A stretch of DNA of 9,373 nt from Fimenecus sp963624605. Lineage in GTDB: Bacteria; Bacillota; Clostridia; Oscillospirales; Acutalibacteraceae. A program made the position numbers and the translations under genes. The stretch's first letter is position 1. Each line of letters begins with the position of its first letter. The stretch covers positions 1-9,373 of the forward strand of contig CAVFQD010000068.1 in the NCBI GenBank assembly GCA_963624605.1, given 5' to 3'. A model generated the notes under the pieces. The model was not told where the DNA came from. It did not search any database and saw only the letters and a list, made by a program, of their open reading frames with translations. Below are positions 1 through 7,827 of this stretch, piece by piece.

Positions 1-30
1 ATATTATCTAAAATCTACGGAGTTGAACAT

Positions 31-2439
31 ATGGACTTTATCAATACCGAAATTGCTTCAATGCCTATGGTCGCTTTGAGAGGTCTTGTGGTTTTCCCCA
101 AGGAGACCCTTCATTTCGATGTCGGCAGGAAAAAATCCATTGCGGCTGTAAGGGCGGCAATGGTTTCAAAGCAGGACGTATTTCTTATAGCTCAAAAGGA
201 TATACAGGAAGAAACAATAAACGAACAGACTCTCTACCGTGTCGGAACGGTCTGCGAGGTAAAGCAAATTGTCCGCCTGCCGGGAACCGACGCATTGCGC
301 GTTGTTGTCGAGGGTAAGTACCGTGCGCAGCTTGAAAAGATAACAGGCATTCGCCCGTATTTTTCCGCCGATACCGTGCCGCTTTTCGACAAGGCTCCGC
401 AGAGAGCTGATCCGATACGCACAGACGCTATGCTCCGTGCCGTCAAGGAGCTTTTTGACGAGTATTCCGAGCTTTGCGTTAAGCTTGCACCCGAGGTTGC
501 GGTTTCAATTGCCGTTAACGATGATACGGGTGACCTTGCCGATTATATAGCGGCTAACATTCCGCTTGAATACCACGACAAGCAGAAAATCCTCGACGAG
601 TGCAACACCTATAAGCGGCTTGAAAAGCTTTGTATAATTCTCTCCAAAGAGGTCGAAATTCTCCGCATTGAAAACGAGATTAACGACAAGGTTCAGGACC
701 AGATGGACGACAACCAGAGGGAATACTATCTGCGTGAGCAAATGCGTGCTATCTCGGTCGAGCTCAACGGCGACGACTCGCCCGAGGCGGAGGCTGAAAA
801 GTACCGTGAGAGAATACGCAAAATCGGCTTCCCGAAGGACGATGAGGAAAAGCTTCTCACTGAGTGCGACAGGTTTTCACGCCTTCAGCCGTCAAGCCCC
901 GAAAGTGCAGTTTCAAGAACATATCTTGACGAGGTGCTCTCGCTCCCGTGGAACAAATACACTAAGGACAGCCTCGACATAAAAAAGGCTTCAGCTGTGC
1001 TTGAAAAAGACCATTACGGACTTAAAGAAGTTAAGGACAGAATACTCGAGCTGCTCGCGGTAAGAAGTCTTGCGCCCGACATAAAGGGTCAGATAATCTG
1101 CCTTGCGGGCCCTCCCGGAGTCGGTAAGACCTCAATCGCAAAATCGCTGGCGCACGCAATGAACAGGAAGTTTGCCAGACTGTCGCTCGGCGGCGTAAGG
1201 GACGAGGCGGAAATAAGAGGCCACAGGAAAACATATATCGGCGCAATGCCGGGTAATATTATTGCCGCATTGAAGCGTGCAAAAAGTATGAATCCGCTCA
1301 TACTGCTCGATGAGGTGGATAAGCTTGCAAGCGATTACAAGGGCGACCCGTCGGCGGCTCTCCTTGAAGCGCTCGACCCCGAGCAGAATAATTCGTTCAG
1401 AGACCATTACATAGAAATACCCGTCGATTTGAGTAAGGTACTTTTTGTAACGACGGCAAACGACATTTCCGCAATTCCCGAACCGCTCAGGGACAGGATG
1501 GAAATCATTGAAATTTACAGCTATACCTTTGAGGATAAGTTCCAAATCGCAAAGAGGCACCTTATTCCCAAGCAGTTGAAAGAACACGGCTTGAAGGCCT
1601 CGCAGGTCAAAATCAAGGATGACGCACTTAAACTCATAATTGACGGCTATACTAAAGAGGCGGGAGTAAGGCGGCTTGAGCGCACGCTCGCAAAGGTGCT
1701 GCGTAAGCAGGCTGTCAAATTCGCAGAGGGTTATGAGGGCAAAATCACAATAGGCGCAAAAGACCTTGAGGCTATTCTCGGACCCGTAAAATATATCGAC
1801 AGCGAGCTTCTCAAAAACGACAGCGTGGGCGTTGTAAACGGACTTGCGTGGACCTCTGTCGGCGGCGAAATGCTTCAGATAGAGGCACTTTGCGTTGATG
1901 GCACGGGCAAGCTGGAGCTTACGGGCTCGCTCGGCGATGTTATGAAGGAGTCGGCAAAGGCGGCTTACAGCTACATCAGAAGCGTTGCGGAAAATTATGA
2001 CATTCCGACCGACTTTTACAAGACGAAAGACATTCATCTTCACTTCCCGGAGGGCGCAGTTCAAAAGGACGGTCCGTCTGCCGGCATAGGTATTGTTACG
2101 GCTATGGTTTCGGCTCTTTCGGGCTATACCGTAAAGTCAAGCGTGGCTATGACGGGCGAGGTTACGCTCACGGGCAGAGTTCTCCCGATAGGCGGGCTTA
2201 AAGAAAAATCAATGGCGGCGTATAAGTCGGGAATTAAAACCGTTATTATCCCCGAAAGAAATCTGCCCGATATAAAACAGTTTGACAAGGCTGTTACCGA
2301 CGCTCTGGACTTCGTTCCCGTAAGCGATGTGTCGGAGGTTCTGAGCCTTGCGCTGAATGTGACGAAAGCTGATAAGCACGGTAAAAATCAGCCTGTCGTT
2401 CACAAGGAAAAGGCAAGTAAACTCAACGCTTGGCAATAA
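31..2439 (+). CDS. lon: ATP-dependent serine protease Lon (LonA type)
   Basis: Cytosolic hexameric AAA+ protease that unfolds and degrades damaged and selected regulatory proteins. The 802-residue product has the full LonA order: N-terminal substrate-binding domain (about residues 10-205), helical/coiled linker (about 210-320), AAA+ module and C-terminal protease domain. Visible motifs are Walker A GPPGVGKT (360-367), Walker B LILLDEVDK (423-431), sensor-1 Asn477, probable arginine finger Arg489, sensor-2 region GVRRLER (Arg547), the nucleophile in KDGPSAG (Ser683) and catalytic Lys726. The Ser-Lys spacing of 43 equals that of E. coli Lon. The ATG at 31 is preceded by ACGGAG at suitable spacing. 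The frame stays open to the window edge, but the domain starts about ten residues in, so this start fits. A TAA at 9-11 in another frame could end an upstream gene. Slightly longer than usual (about 775-785 residues), because of a polar tail. engB follows after 13 bases. Confidence 0.97.
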   Translation: MDFINTEIASMPMVALRGLVVFPKETLHFDVGRKKSIAAVRAAMVSKQDVFLIAQKDIQEETINEQTLYRVGTVCEVKQIVRLPGTDALRVVVEGKYRAQLEKITGIRPYFSADTVPLFDKAPQRADPIRTDAMLRAVKELFDEYSELCVKLAPEVAVSIAVNDDTGDLADYIAANIPLEYHDKQKILDECNTYKRLEKLCIILSKEVEILRIENEINDKVQDQMDDNQREYYLREQMRAISVELNGDDSPEAEAEKYRERIRKIGFPKDDEEKLLTECDRFSRLQPSSPESAVSRTYLDEVLSLPWNKYTKDSLDIKKASAVLEKDHYGLKEVKDRILELLAVRSLAPDIKGQIICLAGPPGVGKTSIAKSLAHAMNRKFARLSLGGVRDEAEIRGHRKTYIGAMPGNIIAALKRAKSMNPLILLDEVDKLASDYKGDPSAALLEALDPEQNNSFRDHYIEIPVDLSKVLFVTTANDISAIPEPLRDRMEIIEIYSYTFEDKFQIAKRHLIPKQLKEHGLKASQVKIKDDALKLIIDGYTKEAGVRRLERTLAKVLRKQAVKFAEGYEGKITIGAKDLEAILGPVKYIDSELLKNDSVGVVNGLAWTSVGGEMLQIEALCVDGTGKLELTGSLGDVMKESAKAAYSYIRSVAENYDIPTDFYKTKDIHLHFPEGAVQKDGPSAGIGIVTAMVSALSGYTVKSSVAMTGEVTLTGRVLPIGGLKEKSMAAYKSGIKTVIIPERNLPDIKQFDKAVTDALDFVPVSDVSEVLSLALNVTKADKHGKNQPVVHKEKASKLNAWQ

Positions 2440-2452
2440 ATAAGGAGAGAGT

Positions 2453-3046
2453 ATGGACTATTCAAAAGCACAGTTCGAGAGGGCATACGGCACATTTGAG
2501 CAGTTGCCTGCCTCGACGATGCCCGAAATAGTTTTCTCGGGGCGTTCAAATGTCGGAAAATCATCGCTTATCAACAAGGTTTTTAACCGTAAAAACCTTG
2601 CGAGGGTAAGCTCCGTTCCCGGAAAAACAATCACAATCAATTTTTATTCCTGCGGCAATGATGTGAAAATCGTCGATTTGCCCGGCTACGGCTATGCAAA
2701 GGTCGCAAAGAGCGAGAAGACGCGCTGGGCTCATATGATGGAGCAGTATTTCAATTCCGGCAGGAACATACCGCTTGTCGTTCAGCTTGTTGATATGCGT
2801 CATCCCGCTACGGCGGACGACATTATGATGATGGAATTTCTTGAGCACGCAGGTATCGACTATGTCGTTGTTATGACCAAGAGCGACAAGCTCAACAAGG
2901 GCGAATACAAAAAGAGGCTTGAGCTCTCAAAGCAGGAACTTGACTTTGTAAATCCCGAAAATATAATTCCGTTTTCATCGCAGACGGGTGAAAACGTCGA
3001 TAAAATAAAAGCAATAATAGAATCCCGTTTGGAGGCAACAAAATGA
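2453..3046 (+). CDS. engB: Ribosome biogenesis GTPase EngB (YsxC/YihA)
   Basis: Small TRAFAC-class GTPase of the Era/EngA/YihA group, needed for late assembly of the 50S ribosomal subunit in bacteria where it has been studied. The 197-residue length is typical. All G motifs are present: G1 GRSNVGKS (30-37), the G2 threonine in PGKT (Thr59), G3 DLPGYG (75-80), G4 TKSDK (142-146) and G5 around FSS (174-176). The DLPGYGYA signature and the following basic segment separate EngB from Era and Der. A strong AAGGAG site (2442-2447) lies five bases before the ATG. The gene sits 13 bases after lon, a pairing also known in Bacillus (lonA-ysxC), and its stop overlaps the next start in an ATGA (3043-3046). 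The arrangement implies co-transcription, probably with translational coupling to the decarboxylase gene. Confidence 0.97.
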   Translation: MDYSKAQFERAYGTFEQLPASTMPEIVFSGRSNVGKSSLINKVFNRKNLARVSSVPGKTITINFYSCGNDVKIVDLPGYGYAKVAKSEKTRWAHMMEQYFNSGRNIPLVVQLVDMRHPATADDIMMMEFLEHAGIDYVVVMTKSDKLNKGEYKKRLELSKQELDFVNPENIIPFSSQTGENVDKIKAIIESRLEATK

Positions 3047-4314
3047 CAAAAACACCCTTTCTTACCAAAGAAAAAGCAGAGGAAATAGCGAGCGTTTATC
3101 CCACGCCGTTCCACATCTATGACGAGAAAGGAATTCGCAAGAACTGTGAAAACCTCTACAAGGCATTTTCGTGGAACAAGGGCTTCCGTGAATACTTTGC
3201 GGTAAAGGCTACGCCAAATCCGTTTCTTATTGATATTCTTCGCGAATACGGCTGCGGCTGCGACTGCTCGTCAAAAACCGAGCTTATGCTCTCAAAGGCT
3301 ATCGGAGCTACGGGAGACGACATAATGTTCTCTTCAAACGACACGCCGTCGGACGAGTTCAAATATGCAAACGAATTGGGCGCAATAATCAACCTTGACG
3401 ATATTACCCATATAGATATTGTTGAAAAAACTCTCGGCAAGCTTCCCGAAAAAATGTCCTGCAGATACAATCCCGGCGGATATTTCAAAATCGCTAACAA
3501 CATAATGGACAACCCCGGCGACGCAAAGTACGGTATGACTACCGAACAGCTTTTCGATGCGTTCAGAATTATGAAAGGAAAGGGCGTAAAGCAGTTCGGT
3601 ATCCATGCTTTCCTCGCAAGCAACACTGTTACAAACGAGTATTATCCGACTCTTGCAAAAACTCTTTTCGAGGTTGCCGTTAAGCTTAAAAACGAGACGG
3701 GTGCAGATATTAAGTTTATCAACCTTTCGGGCGGAATAGGTATTCCTTACCGTCCCGATCAGGAGCCCAACGATATTTTTGAAATCGCAGAGGGCGTAAG
3801 AAAGGTTTACGAAGAAGTGCTTGTTCCCAACGGAATGGGCGATGTTGCGCTCTATACGGAGCTCGGCAGATTTATGATGGGACCCTACGGCGCGCTTGTT
3901 ACAAGGGCTATCAATCAAAAGCACACCCACAAGGAATATATCGGCGTTGACGCATGTGCGGTAAACCTTATGAGACCCGCAATGTACGGCGCTTACCACC
4001 ATATAACGGTTCTCGGCAAAGAGGATAAAGAGTGCGTCAAGATGTATGATGTTACGGGCTCTCTTTGCGAAAACAACGATAAATTCGCAATCGACAGAAT
4101 GTTGCCCGAGATTGATATGGGCGACCTTATCTATATCCACGATACGGGCGCTCACGGCTTCTCAATGGGATATAACTATAACGGTAAGCTGAAATCCGCC
4201 GAAATTCTTTTACAGTCGGACGGCAATTTCAAGCTTATCAGAAGAGCCGAAACCCCCAAGGATTATTTTGCAACCTTTGATTGCTTTGATTTCTATAAAA
4301 AAGTGCTCGAATAA
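3043..4314 (+). CDS. lysA: Diaminopimelate decarboxylase, divergent clostridial clade
   Basis: Predicted PLP enzyme (fold type III, alanine-racemase-like barrel plus beta domain) converting meso-diaminopimelate to L-lysine and CO2 in the cytosol. The 423 residues match the usual LysA length. PLP lysine is Lys55 in YFAVKATPNP. Later landmarks are HAFLASN (188-194), SGGIG (229-233), ELGR (273-276), the cysteine loop GSLCENND (339-346) and GAHGFSMGYNYNG (369-381). Several differ from textbook LysA: ELGR instead of EPGR, HAFLASN where an H-x-G-S type motif is expected, and GKLK (381-384) where many LysA proteins have an RPR-type segment. I recall a large clostridial clade with these variants annotated as LysA. 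Related decarboxylases for arginine or carboxynorspermidine are alternatives, so family assignment is firm but exact substrate less so. GGAGG (3031-3035) lies seven bases before the ATG, inside engB. No lysine riboswitch can precede it, as there is no leader. Confidence 0.83.
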   Translation: MTKTPFLTKEKAEEIASVYPTPFHIYDEKGIRKNCENLYKAFSWNKGFREYFAVKATPNPFLIDILREYGCGCDCSSKTELMLSKAIGATGDDIMFSSNDTPSDEFKYANELGAIINLDDITHIDIVEKTLGKLPEKMSCRYNPGGYFKIANNIMDNPGDAKYGMTTEQLFDAFRIMKGKGVKQFGIHAFLASNTVTNEYYPTLAKTLFEVAVKLKNETGADIKFINLSGGIGIPYRPDQEPNDIFEIAEGVRKVYEEVLVPNGMGDVALYTELGRFMMGPYGALVTRAINQKHTHKEYIGVDACAVNLMRPAMYGAYHHITVLGKEDKECVKMYDVTGSLCENNDKFAIDRMLPEIDMGDLIYIHDTGAHGFSMGYNYNGKLKSAEILLQSDGNFKLIRRAETPKDYFATFDCFDFYKKVLE

Positions 4315-4326
4315 GAGGTAAACCGT

Positions 4327-7300
4327 ATGTCGTTCGTTCATTTACATTTGCATACGCAGTACAGCCTGCTCGACGGCGCCTGCCGTTTCGGGCAACTGTT
4401 TGATGCGGCAAAGCAGAACGGACAGACGGCGGTTGCGATAACCGACCACGGCAATATGTTCGGCGCAATCGAATTTTATAAAGAGGCAAAAAAACACGGA
4501 ATAAAGCCGATAATCGGCTGCGAGGTCTATGTTGCCGTCCGTTCACGGCTTGACAAGGTGCACTCGATTGACTCGGAGCGGCATCACCTTGTTTTGCTGT
4601 GCAAAAACGAGACGGGCTATAAAAACCTTATTAAAATGGTATCGGAGTCGTGGACCTCGGGCTTTTATGTTAAGCCGAGGGTTGATAAAGAGCTTCTCGA
4701 AAGGTATCACGAGGGTATAATAGCGCTCTCGGGCTGCCTTGCGGGCGAAATACCGAGAAAGCTTGCTGCAAGGGATTATGAGGGCGCAAAGCAGACTGCT
4801 CTTTGGTACAATTCCGTTTTCGGTCAGGGCAATTATTACCTTGAAATGCAAAATCACGGCATAAAGGAACAGCTTGAAATCATTCCTATGCTTGCAAGGC
4901 TGTCGGAGGAGACGGGAATACCGCTTGTTGCGACTAATGATGTTCACTATGTCAAAAAAGAGGATGCAAAAACACAAAAGGTTCTCATTTGTATACAGAC
5001 GAACCATACAATAGACGAGGAAACGGGTCTTGAATTCGGCACGGATGATTTTTACCTTAAAAGCGAAGCGGAAATGCAAAGCCTTTTTCCCGATTATCCG
5101 CAGGCGACAGCCAACACGCAGGTTATCGCAGACAAGTGCAATATCGAATTTGAATTTCATAAGACGAAGCTTCCGCATTTCGATGTCCCCGACGGCAGAG
5201 ACCATTTTGAGTATTTCAAAGAAAAATGCTATGAGGGACTTTACAGAAATTACGGCAGCAATCCCGATAAAAAATATACCGAACGCCTTGATTATGAGCT
5301 TTCGGTAATCAAAAATATGGGCTATGTGGATTATTTCCTTATCGTAGCCGACTTTATAAATTACGCAAAGCAAAACGATATTCCCGTAGGTCCGGGCAGA
5401 GGCTCCGGAGCGGGAAGCATCGCCGCATACTGTATGGGAATTACGGGTATTGACCCGATGAAATACAATCTTATTTTCGAGCGCTTCTTAAATCCCGAGA
5501 GGGTAAGTATGCCCGATATTGATGTCGATTTCTGCTATGTCCGCCGTGAAGAGGTTATAGATTATGTTATAAGAAAGTACGGCGCAGACCATGTGGCGCA
5601 GATTGTAACCTTCGGTACAATGGCGGCAAGGGCGGCTATAAGAGATGTCGGCAGAGTGCTTGGACTTCCTTACAGCACCGTTGACGCAGTGTCAAAGCAA
5701 ATTCCCCGTGAGCTTGACATTACAATAGATAAGGCTTTGCGAAAAAATGCGGAACTGAGGAAGATGTACGAGTCGGACCCGAGAATAAAGGAGCTTGTCG
5801 ATTTGGCAAAGGCTGTCGAGGGTATGCCCAGGCACGCTTCGAAGCACGCCGCAGGAGTGGTAATAACCGACAAGCCCGTCAGCGAGTATGTTCCGCTTGC
5901 CAAGAATGACGATTCCGTAGTTACTCAATACACAATGACGACCATTGAGGAATTGGGACTTCTCAAAATGGATTTCTTAGGTCTAAGGACGCTTACGGTT
6001 ATTGACGATTGCGCCAAGGCTGTCAGGGAGAGAGAACCGTCGTTTTCAATCGAAAATATACCGCTTGACGACGAAAAGACCTATGACCTTTTCCGAAGCG
6101 GTGAGACCTACGGCGTGTTCCAGTGCGAGTCTGCGGGACTTCGCAGGGTGCTCGCAAGGCTTAAACCGAACAATCTTGAGGACATTATTGCGGTGATTTC
6201 CCTATACAGACCGGGACCGATGGACTCAATCGACACATATATAAAGAACAGGCACAACCCCGAAAATGTAAAATACAAAACCGAAATGCTTCGACCGATA
6301 CTTGAGGTCACCAACGGCTGTATGGTATATCAAGAGCAGGTAATGGAAATTTTCCGTTCCCTCGCGGGATATTCGCTCGGCAGGGCGGATATTGTAAGGC
6401 GTGCGATGTCCAAGAAAAAGCACGATGTTATGGAAAAGGAACGGACGACCTTTGTCGAGGGCTGCGGCAAAAACGGCATTTCAAAGGAAACAGCAAACAG
6501 CATATTCGACGATATGACATCGTTTGCCTCATACGCTTTCAACAAATCACATTCTGCGGCATATGCGCTTGTCGCTTATCAGACCGCTTATCTCAAATGC
6601 CATTATCCCGCAGAGTTTATGGCGGCGCTTATGACAAGCGTTATCGACTGGACGGATAAGGTCACAATGTATATTTCGGAATGTAACCGAATGGGTATTG
6701 AGGTTTTGCGCCCCGATGTCAATTTCTCCCGAGCGCAGTTTACAACTGATTTCGGTAAAATCAGGTTCGGACTTCTGGCTGTCAAGAACCTCGGCAGAAG
6801 CTTCATTGACGCAATATACAAGGAACGCTGTCTCAACGGAAAATATACCTCGTTCTACGATTTTGTGAAGAGGGTATATTCAAAGGATTTCAACAAGCGT
6901 GCGGTCGAAAGTCTGATAAAGTGCGGCGCACTCGATTCGTTTTCGCTCAACCGCAGGGAAATGATGCTCAATCTTAACTCCGTTGTCGCTTCGGTTGAAA
7001 TTACAAAGCGCAGGAACATTGACGGACAGATAGGCCTTTTCGATTTGGGCAATATTGAGGACAGCTCCGAGCCCGAACTCGACAGGGCGGATGAGTTCGG
7101 AAGACTTGAAATGCTCAATTACGAAAAGGAGACGACGGGTCTTTATATTTCCGGACACCCGATGGCTGAATATGTCGGTCTGTCAAAGCAGATAAAAACC
7201 GCACCCGTTTCGGATTTGCTCGAAGCGGCTGGCGATGCGGCAAGTCCCTATAAGGACGGAGCCGTTGTAAAGGTGTTCGGCATAATTTCGTCTGTCAAAA

Positions 7301-7743
7301 AGAAGATAACCAAAAACGACTCGACCATGGCTTTTGTGACTGTTGAGGATGTTACCGGCTCGGTTGAGATTATCGTTTTTCCGAAAGTATATGATAGATA
7401 TGCGAATATGCTTTCAGTCGGAAGCGTTACCGTTATAAAGGGCAGACTGTCTTTGCGGGACGATGAGGACTCGAAAATAGTAGCCGATTCCTTTGAACCC
7501 TGTCCCAAGGAGGAAAAGAAAGCCAAAAAGAGCGGTATGTTTTTGCGCTTCGGCAGTGAAAACGACCCGAGGGTAAAGGCGGCTCTCAATATTCTTGACG
7601 GCGGCACGGGCGCTGTTCCCGTCTACTTTTTCTTCAGCGATAAAAAGAAATATGTGAATACGGGTCTGACATTTTCCGGAGACAACGAAAGAAGAACAAA
7701 GCTGTGTGAGCTTTTAGGCGAAGGCAATGTCGTAATTCAATGA
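4327..7743 (+). CDS. dnaE: DNA polymerase III alpha subunit DnaE
   Basis: Family C replicative DNA polymerase catalytic subunit; 1138 residues, within the usual range. In order: an N-terminal PHP domain (about 1-275), palm/thumb/fingers (about 280-800), tandem helix-hairpin-helix (about 800-875), OB fold (about 979-1055) and a C-terminal domain. The catalytic aspartates are Asp399 and Asp401 in PDIDVDF, and Asp549 in KMDFLGLR. PGRGSGAGS (356-364) and FNKSHS (738-743) are further polymerase signatures. The PHP metal ligands all look present: His7, His9, Asp16, His41, Glu66, His86/87, Cys137, Asp205 and His207. QIGLF (901-905) resembles a sliding-clamp-binding motif. There is no DnaQ-like exonuclease insertion, so it is DnaE and not PolC. 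Firmicutes normally carry PolC too, in which case DnaE may share or support replication. GAGGT (4315-4319) lies seven bases before the ATG; the gap from lysA is only 12 bases. Confidence 0.97.
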   Translation: MSFVHLHLHTQYSLLDGACRFGQLFDAAKQNGQTAVAITDHGNMFGAIEFYKEAKKHGIKPIIGCEVYVAVRSRLDKVHSIDSERHHLVLLCKNETGYKNLIKMVSESWTSGFYVKPRVDKELLERYHEGIIALSGCLAGEIPRKLAARDYEGAKQTALWYNSVFGQGNYYLEMQNHGIKEQLEIIPMLARLSEETGIPLVATNDVHYVKKEDAKTQKVLICIQTNHTIDEETGLEFGTDDFYLKSEAEMQSLFPDYPQATANTQVIADKCNIEFEFHKTKLPHFDVPDGRDHFEYFKEKCYEGLYRNYGSNPDKKYTERLDYELSVIKNMGYVDYFLIVADFINYAKQNDIPVGPGRGSGAGSIAAYCMGITGIDPMKYNLIFERFLNPERVSMPDIDVDFCYVRREEVIDYVIRKYGADHVAQIVTFGTMAARAAIRDVGRVLGLPYSTVDAVSKQIPRELDITIDKALRKNAELRKMYESDPRIKELVDLAKAVEGMPRHASKHAAGVVITDKPVSEYVPLAKNDDSVVTQYTMTTIEELGLLKMDFLGLRTLTVIDDCAKAVREREPSFSIENIPLDDEKTYDLFRSGETYGVFQCESAGLRRVLARLKPNNLEDIIAVISLYRPGPMDSIDTYIKNRHNPENVKYKTEMLRPILEVTNGCMVYQEQVMEIFRSLAGYSLGRADIVRRAMSKKKHDVMEKERTTFVEGCGKNGISKETANSIFDDMTSFASYAFNKSHSAAYALVAYQTAYLKCHYPAEFMAALMTSVIDWTDKVTMYISECNRMGIEVLRPDVNFSRAQFTTDFGKIRFGLLAVKNLGRSFIDAIYKERCLNGKYTSFYDFVKRVYSKDFNKRAVESLIKCGALDSFSLNRREMMLNLNSVVASVEITKRRNIDGQIGLFDLGNIEDSSEPELDRADEFGRLEMLNYEKETTGLYISGHPMAEYVGLSKQIKTAPVSDLLEAAGDAASPYKDGAVVKVFGIISSVKKKITKNDSTMAFVTVEDVTGSVEIIVFPKVYDRYANMLSVGSVTVIKGRLSLRDDEDSKIVADSFEPCPKEEKKAKKSGMFLRFGSENDPRVKAALNILDGGTGAVPVYFFFSDKKKYVNTGLTFSGDNERRTKLCELLGEGNVVIQ

Positions 7744-7756
7744 ATTTTCATACAAA

Positions 7757-7788
7757 AAGACGAGTTAGTCTTGACTATTTTTTCTTTT
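7757..7788 (+). terminator. Weak dyads with T-rich tract after dnaE
   Basis: AAGAC (7757-7761) can pair with GTCTT (7768-7772) across a six-base loop. Alternatively TAGTC (7766-7770) can pair with GACTA (7773-7777), or as TAGT/ACTA around a CTTG loop, followed directly by T6 (7778-7783), C and T4. The position just after the dnaE stop suits a terminator, but the stems are only four or five pairs and AT-rich, so at best it is a weak or partial terminator. The two pairings share bases and exclude each other. The T tract also forms the promoter spacer for pfkA. Confidence 0.25.
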
Positions 7789-7798
7789 CGTGTATTAT
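7771..7798 (+). promoter_or_regulatory. Sigma-A-type promoter candidate for pfkA
   Basis: TTGACT (7771-7776) matches five of six bases of the -35 consensus and TATTAT (7793-7798) five of six of the -10 consensus, with a 16-base spacer that is almost entirely T-rich. Transcription would begin near 7805, leaving a leader of only about 20 bases before the pfkA start. It lies in the only long gap in the window. The location and both hexamers support a real promoter; no operator could be recognised. Confidence 0.65.
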
Positions 7799-7815
7799 AT
7801 ATGTTGATTATTTAT

Positions 7816-7822
7816 GAGGTGA
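7816..7822 (+). promoter_or_regulatory. Ribosome binding site fixing the pfkA start
   Basis: GAGGTGA is a strong Shine-Dalgarno sequence five bases before the ATG at 7828. It decides the start: the reading frame is open further upstream, including an in-frame ATG at 7801 and a TTG at 7771. The TTG lies in the predicted -35 hexamer, and the ATG at 7801 lies only a few bases from the predicted transcription start, so neither is likely to be used. Confidence 0.85.
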
Positions 7823-7827
7823 TAACT

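Noticed and set aside
1132..2064. Open reading frame of 310 codons on the minus strand within lon
   Set aside because: It lies wholly opposite the highly conserved lon AAA+ and protease domains. The translation shows no recognisable domain and looks like a codon-bias shadow.
3334..4155. Open reading frame of 273 codons on the minus strand within lysA
   Set aside because: It is entirely antisense to a confidently coding gene, with Cys/His-rich, low-complexity-like composition and no family resemblance.
4312..4330. Riboswitch or attenuator before lysA or dnaE
   Set aside because: lysA starts inside engB and the lysA-dnaE gap is 12 bases, so there is no room for a leader RNA.
4543..5373. Open reading frame of 276 codons on the minus strand within dnaE
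   Set aside because: It is a shadow of the PHP and early polymerase coding sequence; nothing in its translation is recognisable.
7771..7827. Longer PfkA start (TTG at 7771 or ATG at 7801)
   Set aside because: The TTG is in the predicted -35 hexamer. The extension adds residues absent from known PfkA proteins, and the ATG at 7801 lacks a suitable ribosome binding site, whereas 7828 has an excellent one and gives the standard length.
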